From Candidatus Paraburkholderia kirkii (lineage in GTDB: Bacteria; Pseudomonadota; Gammaproteobacteria; Burkholderiales; Burkholderiaceae): a DNA stretch of 64,000 nucleotides. The DNA is taken from positions 62,001-126,000 of the forward strand of contig LFKV01000025.1 of NCBI GenBank assembly GCA_001189345.1, in the 5' to 3' direction. The position numbers and the translations under genes were made by a program. Under the pieces are notes generated by a model. It worked only from the letters and a program-made list of their open reading frames with translations, did not search any database and had not been told where the DNA came from. This document shows, piece by piece, positions 60,382 through 64,000 of this stretch; position 1 is the stretch's first letter, and every line of letters begins with the position of its first letter.

Positions 60382-61115
60382 TGGGGATGGCATTCAGTAA
60401 GGACGCATCCGACTGGCGCGAACGATGGCCGCACGGCGTGCTCGACTGGTCGCCCGCGTATCGCGTGATTCCCACGCGCTTTCCGGCCGTCAATCTGTTC
60501 GACCGGGTCGCCTCGCCGCAGGATTTCGAGGCGCTCTACGCGCTCGAAGCGATGACCAACGACCGTCTGCGCACCGAGGTCGGCGAGCTGGATCTCGCGC
60601 CGCCCGACGAGCGCTGCTTCGGGCCGGGCTGCGGGCCGATCATGGCGGCGTTCACCCATCTGAACCCGAACGGCAACCGCTTCTCGGACGGCAGCTACGG
60701 CGTGTTCTACTGCGCCCGCGAGCGGCAAACCGCGATCGCCGAGACGCGCTATCACTCGAGCCTTTTTCTCGCCGCGACCAGGGAAGCGCCGCTTCGCCAG
60801 CAGATGCGGCTCTACACGGTGATGGCGCACGGCGAGGTCGTGGACCTACGCGGCGACGCGATCGCGCAAGCCGGCCTCGATGCGCGCATCCTCGACCCCG
60901 ACGATTACGGCGCCGGCCGGGCGCTTGGCCCTGCGGCGTGGGCAGCCGGCGCACCGGGCATCGCGTACCCGTCGGTGCACGACAGCCAGGGCGAGTGCCT
61001 CGCGGCACTGCGTACCACGACGATGCTGCGCGACTGCCGTCACGCCGCGTATCTCGAATACAACTGGAATGGCGAGGCGGTCGATTACGTGTTCGAGCTG
61101 AATCAGGTCGGTTGA
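60381..61115 (+). CDS. RES-domain NAD+-degrading toxin
   Basis: The 244-aa protein belongs to RES toxins (ADP-ribosyltransferase-like fold that depletes NAD+). Conserved features are 'WSPAYRVIPTRFPAVNLFDR' (Arg), 'GRF/NRFSDGSYGVFYCARE' (Tyr) and 'TAIAETRYHSSLFL' (Glu, Arg), with 'SRQ..' near the C-terminus as 'VHDSQGECLAAL'. It starts where the antitoxin originally stopped (TGATG at 60379-60383), or from GTG 60378. All of it is intact while the antitoxin is frameshifted. Confidence 0.85.
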   Translation: MGMAFSKDASDWRERWPHGVLDWSPAYRVIPTRFPAVNLFDRVASPQDFEALYALEAMTNDRLRTEVGELDLAPPDERCFGPGCGPIMAAFTHLNPNGNRFSDGSYGVFYCARERQTAIAETRYHSSLFLAATREAPLRQQMRLYTVMAHGEVVDLRGDAIAQAGLDARILDPDDYGAGRALGPAAWAAGAPGIAYPSVHDSQGECLAALRTTTMLRDCRHAAYLEYNWNGEAVDYVFELNQVG

Positions 61116-61128
61116 GCGGGCAAACGTT

Positions 61129-62496
61129 TCAACCGGCTTCAGCGATCGCCACCGCCGTCTGCGAGCTCGTGCGCGCGAGCTTCTTCGATGCCGGCCGCGC
61201 GGCCTTCGGCGCCGGCTTCTTCGCAACCTGCTCCAGCGCCCGCGACGCCGCACGCTTGCCGCTCGTCTTCAGCGCACCGGCGTGCGCCTTGCGGCCCGAC
61301 CCCGCGAGCAGGCGGGTCAGGCGCGCGTCGCCCGCATCGGCGCCCTTGCCGTGCTTGCGCGTCACCTCGCGAGCGCGGCGCTTCGCATCCCTCTCCAGAA
61401 AGATCGCGAGCGCGGCTTCGTCGGTCCTGAGTCCGCGGCGACGCGACGCGGGCATCGTCCCGGCGAGCTCGCCCGCCTCGAACGCCTCGATCGCCGCCGG
61501 ATGCACGTAGTACTTGCGGCACACGGCAGGCGTGTTGCGCAGAAGCTGCGCGACTTCCTTGATCGTGTCGACGACGTGCCGGCGCGCCTCGGTCACCGTT
61601 TCCTATTCCAGCCGTCCGAGCGCCGCGAGCGCGAACACGCTGCCCGCCCACGTGCGGTAGTCCTTCGCGGTGAAGTCAACGTCGGTGATGTCGTGCAGAT
61701 ACTCGTTGATGTCCGACGAGCTGACCGAACGGCGCGTGCCGTCTGCATCGAGATACTGGAACAGGTCCTGCTCCGGCAGATCCATGCAGCGCCTGACGAT
61801 GCACGCGACGCGCGCGTCGCTCACCGCGACGTCGTGCTCGATGCCGCTCTTGCCGCGAAACCTGAAGCGCAGCATGCCCGTCGACACTTTCAGATGGCGC
61901 TTCCTGAGCGTCGTCAGTCCGTAGGAGCGATTCTCGCGCGCGTATTCCTCGCTGCCCACGCGAATCAGCGTCGTATCGAGCAGCCGGACGACGGTCGCGA
62001 GCACCTTATTGCGCGGCATGCCCTCGAGCGACAGATCGCGGGCGACGCGGGTGCGCAGCTTCGGAAGAACCGCGCCGAAGGCGATCAGGCGCTCGTACTT
62101 GCTGGCGTCGCGCGTTTCGCGCCATTGCGGATGATAGCGATACTGCTTGCGCCCGCGCGCGTCGCGGCCGGTCGCCTGCAGATGGCCGCGCGGGTCGGGG
62201 CAAATCCAGACGCCGGTATAGGCGGGCGGGATGGCGAGCGCATCGATGCGGCGAATCTTGGCGTCGTCGTCGATGCGCTTGCCCTGGATGTTGAAGTACG
62301 CAAACGCGCCGTCGATCCATTCGCGGGTGTAGCCGCGGCGCGAGTCGTCCACGTAGCGCAGGCCGGTCGGCAGATTCGCCGGGCAGCCCTGCTCGCCGTC
62401 CCTCGGGCCGTTGCCCGCCTCGTCAGTTCTCGCGTTTCGTCCGTTCTTCGCCACAGTGCGCCTCGCCGGAATGGCCTTCGATTCACGGCGAAGCAC
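61129..62496 (-). pseudogene. Topoisomerase IB (poxvirus/bacterial type), stop before the active-site Tyr
   Basis: The frame from GTG 62496 has 'TGLRYVDDSRRGYTREWIDG', 'WICPDPRGHLQATGRDARGR', 'KQYRYHPQWRETRDASKYER', the catalytic Arg and His/Lys regions ('VRVGSEEYARENRSYGLTTL', 'LRKRHLKVSTGMLRFRFRGK') and 'KDYRTWAGSVFALAALGRLE'. Then a TAG at 61603-61605 stands where a Trp is expected. In the same frame the catalytic tyrosine region 'AVCRKYYVHPAAIEAFEAGE' and a basic tail continue to 61129. The truncated protein could bind DNA but not cut it. Confidence 0.85.
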
Positions 62497-62547
62497 CGAG
62501 CAACGCGCGTGCCGCCGGTGCCCCGGCCGCGCGTACGGACGAGCGGC

Positions 62548-63285
62548 TCAGGGCAGCGCGAGTGCGCGCGCGCCTTCGGAGGCGGCCCAGCGCTCCTTCA
62601 CCGACCAGCGTTCATCCGTGCCCGCCTGGACGATCGTGAGCCGCACTTCCGACGCGAACGCGCCGGTATCGATGAAGATCTGCGAGCCGATCTGCCTGAT
62701 GGCGCGCATCGGCGTATGGCCGCAGTAAGTCGGCGACAGGCCTTGCTGACGCGCGGGGTCAGCCTGGCCGAGCGCGAGTCCGCGACCCCACAGCAACTGG
62801 TTGCGCACGTCGTCGGAGAAATCGGCGGCGTCGAGATCGGCGTCGCTGCCGAAGAATTCCGCGTGCAGCACGTTGAAGCGCCGCGCGCCCTCGCCGACGA
62901 CGCGCACGAGCGGCAGCTTCGCGAGCCGCACCGCGAGCTCGCCGAGCTGATCGTTGCCGAGGGTTTCGGCCCACGCGCCGCCTATGGCATACCAGGCCTG
63001 ACGGCGCATCGCGCCGGTGGCGACTGCGATCAGCGAATCCTCGTGATTGCCGAGCACGGGATAGAACCATGGCTTGTCGACGAGATCGATCGCCGCGAGC
63101 GAATCCGTGCCGCGATCGACCAGATCGCCGACGGAGAACAGCCTGTCCCGCGCACCGTCGAAGCCGATCTCGTGCAGCAAGTAGCGCAGCGCATCGACGC
63201 AGCCATGCAGATCGCCGACCACGAAGTCGCGGCCGACGTCATTGGCGGGATGCCTGCAGACGATGGGATAAGTAGGACCATTCAT
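62548..63285 (-). CDS. Metallophosphatase, PrpA/PphA-like protein phosphatase
   Basis: The complete 245-aa calcineurin-like enzyme has 'FVVGDLHGCVDALRYLL' (GDxHG), 'FSVGDLVDRGTDSLAAIDL' (GDxVDRG), 'YPVLGNHEDSLIAV' (GNHE) and 'YCGHTPMRAIRQIG' (GH), the four metal-binding motifs. It resembles lambda/PrpA Ser/Thr phosphatases and ApaH. The C-terminal part is variable. No operon partner is visible. Confidence 0.88.
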   Translation of the reverse strand: MNGPTYPIVCRHPANDVGRDFVVGDLHGCVDALRYLLHEIGFDGARDRLFSVGDLVDRGTDSLAAIDLVDKPWFYPVLGNHEDSLIAVATGAMRRQAWYAIGGAWAETLGNDQLGELAVRLAKLPLVRVVGEGARRFNVLHAEFFGSDADLDAADFSDDVRNQLLWGRGLALGQADPARQQGLSPTYCGHTPMRAIRQIGSQIFIDTGAFASEVRLTIVQAGTDERWSVKERWAASEGARALALP

Positions 63286-63450
63286 GCGTCGATCTTAGCG
63301 CCGGTCGGTGACGGCGTGTGAGGGGTTGGTCGCTTTCGCGAAGCGATTTCGATGCCCATGCCGCGCGCGGGCGCGGGCCATTCCCACGCGCGCGTTCGGC
63401 GGCCAACTACGCAATAATCGCAGGCGTCGAGCGCGTTCTCCTCTTCGTCC

Positions 63451-64000
63451 ATGTCCGCGAACAAGAAGCAAATGCACTTTCTCCCGGCGTTGCTGCGCAA
63501 CCGCCCGCGCGCCGTCATCGGCTTGCTGGTCGGCTGTGCCGTCGCCGCGCTCTTTCCGGCGCACGTGCGACCCACGGCGCGCGCGCTGATCGGCTGGGAC
63601 TCGGCCGTGTGGCTCTATCTCGTGCTGATCTGGCTGCAGATGGCGACCGCGGGCCAGACCGACGTGCAGGCGCTCGCCGAGCGCGAGAACGAAAACGCGG
63701 CCACCGTCCTGATGGTCGTGAGCGTCGCGGCGGTCGCGACCATCGTCGCAATCGTCGTCGAGCTGGCGTCGGCGAAAAGCCTCGGCTTCCGGGGCGTCCC
63801 GAATTACCTGCTCACCGGCGCGACGATGCTCGGCGCCTGGTTCCTCATTCCGACGATGTTCACGCTGCACTACGCGCGGCATTACTACCAGTCGCCCGAG
63901 AACGATCCCGCGCTCAGGTTTCCCGACCGGCATCTCAAGCCCGACTACTGGGACTTCCTTTACTTCTCCTTCACCATCGCGGTCGCCTCACAGACCGCCG
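63451..64000 (+). CDS. DUF1345 membrane protein (partial)
   Basis: From ATG 63451 the frame stays open to the window end (183 codons). Hydrophobic segments '[19 protein letters not shown]', '[15 protein letters not shown]', '[15 protein letters not shown]' and '[20 protein letters not shown]', with '[20 protein letters not shown]' at the edge, match the DUF1345 family. The gene continues beyond the window. No lesion is visible so far. Confidence 0.88.
   Translation, partial: MSANKKQMHFLPALLRNRPRAVIGLLVGCAVAALFPAHVRPTARALIGWDSAVWLYLVLIWLQMATAGQTDVQALAERENENAATVLMVVSVAAVATIVAIVVELASAKSLGFRGVPNYLLTGATMLGAWFLIPTMFTLHYARHYYQSPENDPALRFPDRHLKPDYWDFLYFSFTIAVASQTA

Overview
The window looks like chromosomal DNA of a Burkholderia-group betaproteobacterium (Burkholderia sensu lato, Caballeronia/Paraburkholderia type). 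The evidence is high GC, the groES-groEL, alaS, glnS, pyrR-pyrB-pyrC' and rmlBADC genes with Burkholderia-like sequence and order, and the DUF3309, RES/Xre and topoisomerase IB accessory genes. About twenty genes are broken by frameshifts, stop codons, deletions or insertion sequences, next to intact housekeeping genes. Such active erosion is known from host-restricted members of the group such as leaf-nodule symbionts; that assignment is an inference.

Layout. 0-10 kb: tRNA-Arg, a degenerate response regulator, then a decaying block (MFS transporter, amidohydrolase, GntR regulator, acid phosphatase fused by deletion to a cytochrome-c peroxidase remnant, surface antigen, gltI) around an intact NUDIX hydrolase and glnS. 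10-16 kb: a CaiB-type CoA transferase and alaS, whose 3' end runs into an IS3-family element that is itself cut by an IS630-family element. 16-25.5 kb: small unknown genes, a decayed peptidase, a cold-shock gene, groES-groEL under a CIRCE operator, thiD, rubredoxin, and a ruined type IV pilus chemotaxis histidine kinase. 25.4-29.3 kb: a photolyase gene (phrB) split by a TnpB-bearing element that carries an IS5-family copy. 29.3-36.7 kb: yqgE-ruvX-pyrR-pyrB, then an IscB element with its presumed omega RNA, again carrying an IS5 copy, inserted just in front of pyrC', then a truncated plsC and a decayed apaH. 37.9-55.3 kb: a surface-glycan locus with rmlBADC (dTDP-L-rhamnose), a Wzm/Wzt-type ABC exporter and seven or eight glycosyltransferases, two of them broken. 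55.4-56.5 kb: an IS66 scrap and a second IS630 copy. 56.7-64 kb: a broken Pit phosphate transporter, small hypothetical genes, a RES/Xre toxin-antitoxin pair whose antitoxin is frameshifted, a topoisomerase IB truncated before its active-site tyrosine, a metallophosphatase and the start of a DUF1345 membrane protein.

The most interesting feature is the pair of RNA-guided nuclease elements (TnpB and IscB, the OMEGA systems). They lie about 4 kb apart, each inside or between host genes, and each is silenced by frameshifts and by a copy of the same IS5-family element. The IscB element separates pyrB from pyrC', whose products are expected to assemble together. The families are known; the arrangement is what deserves a second look. 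All assignments are from reading the sequence; no database search was run.
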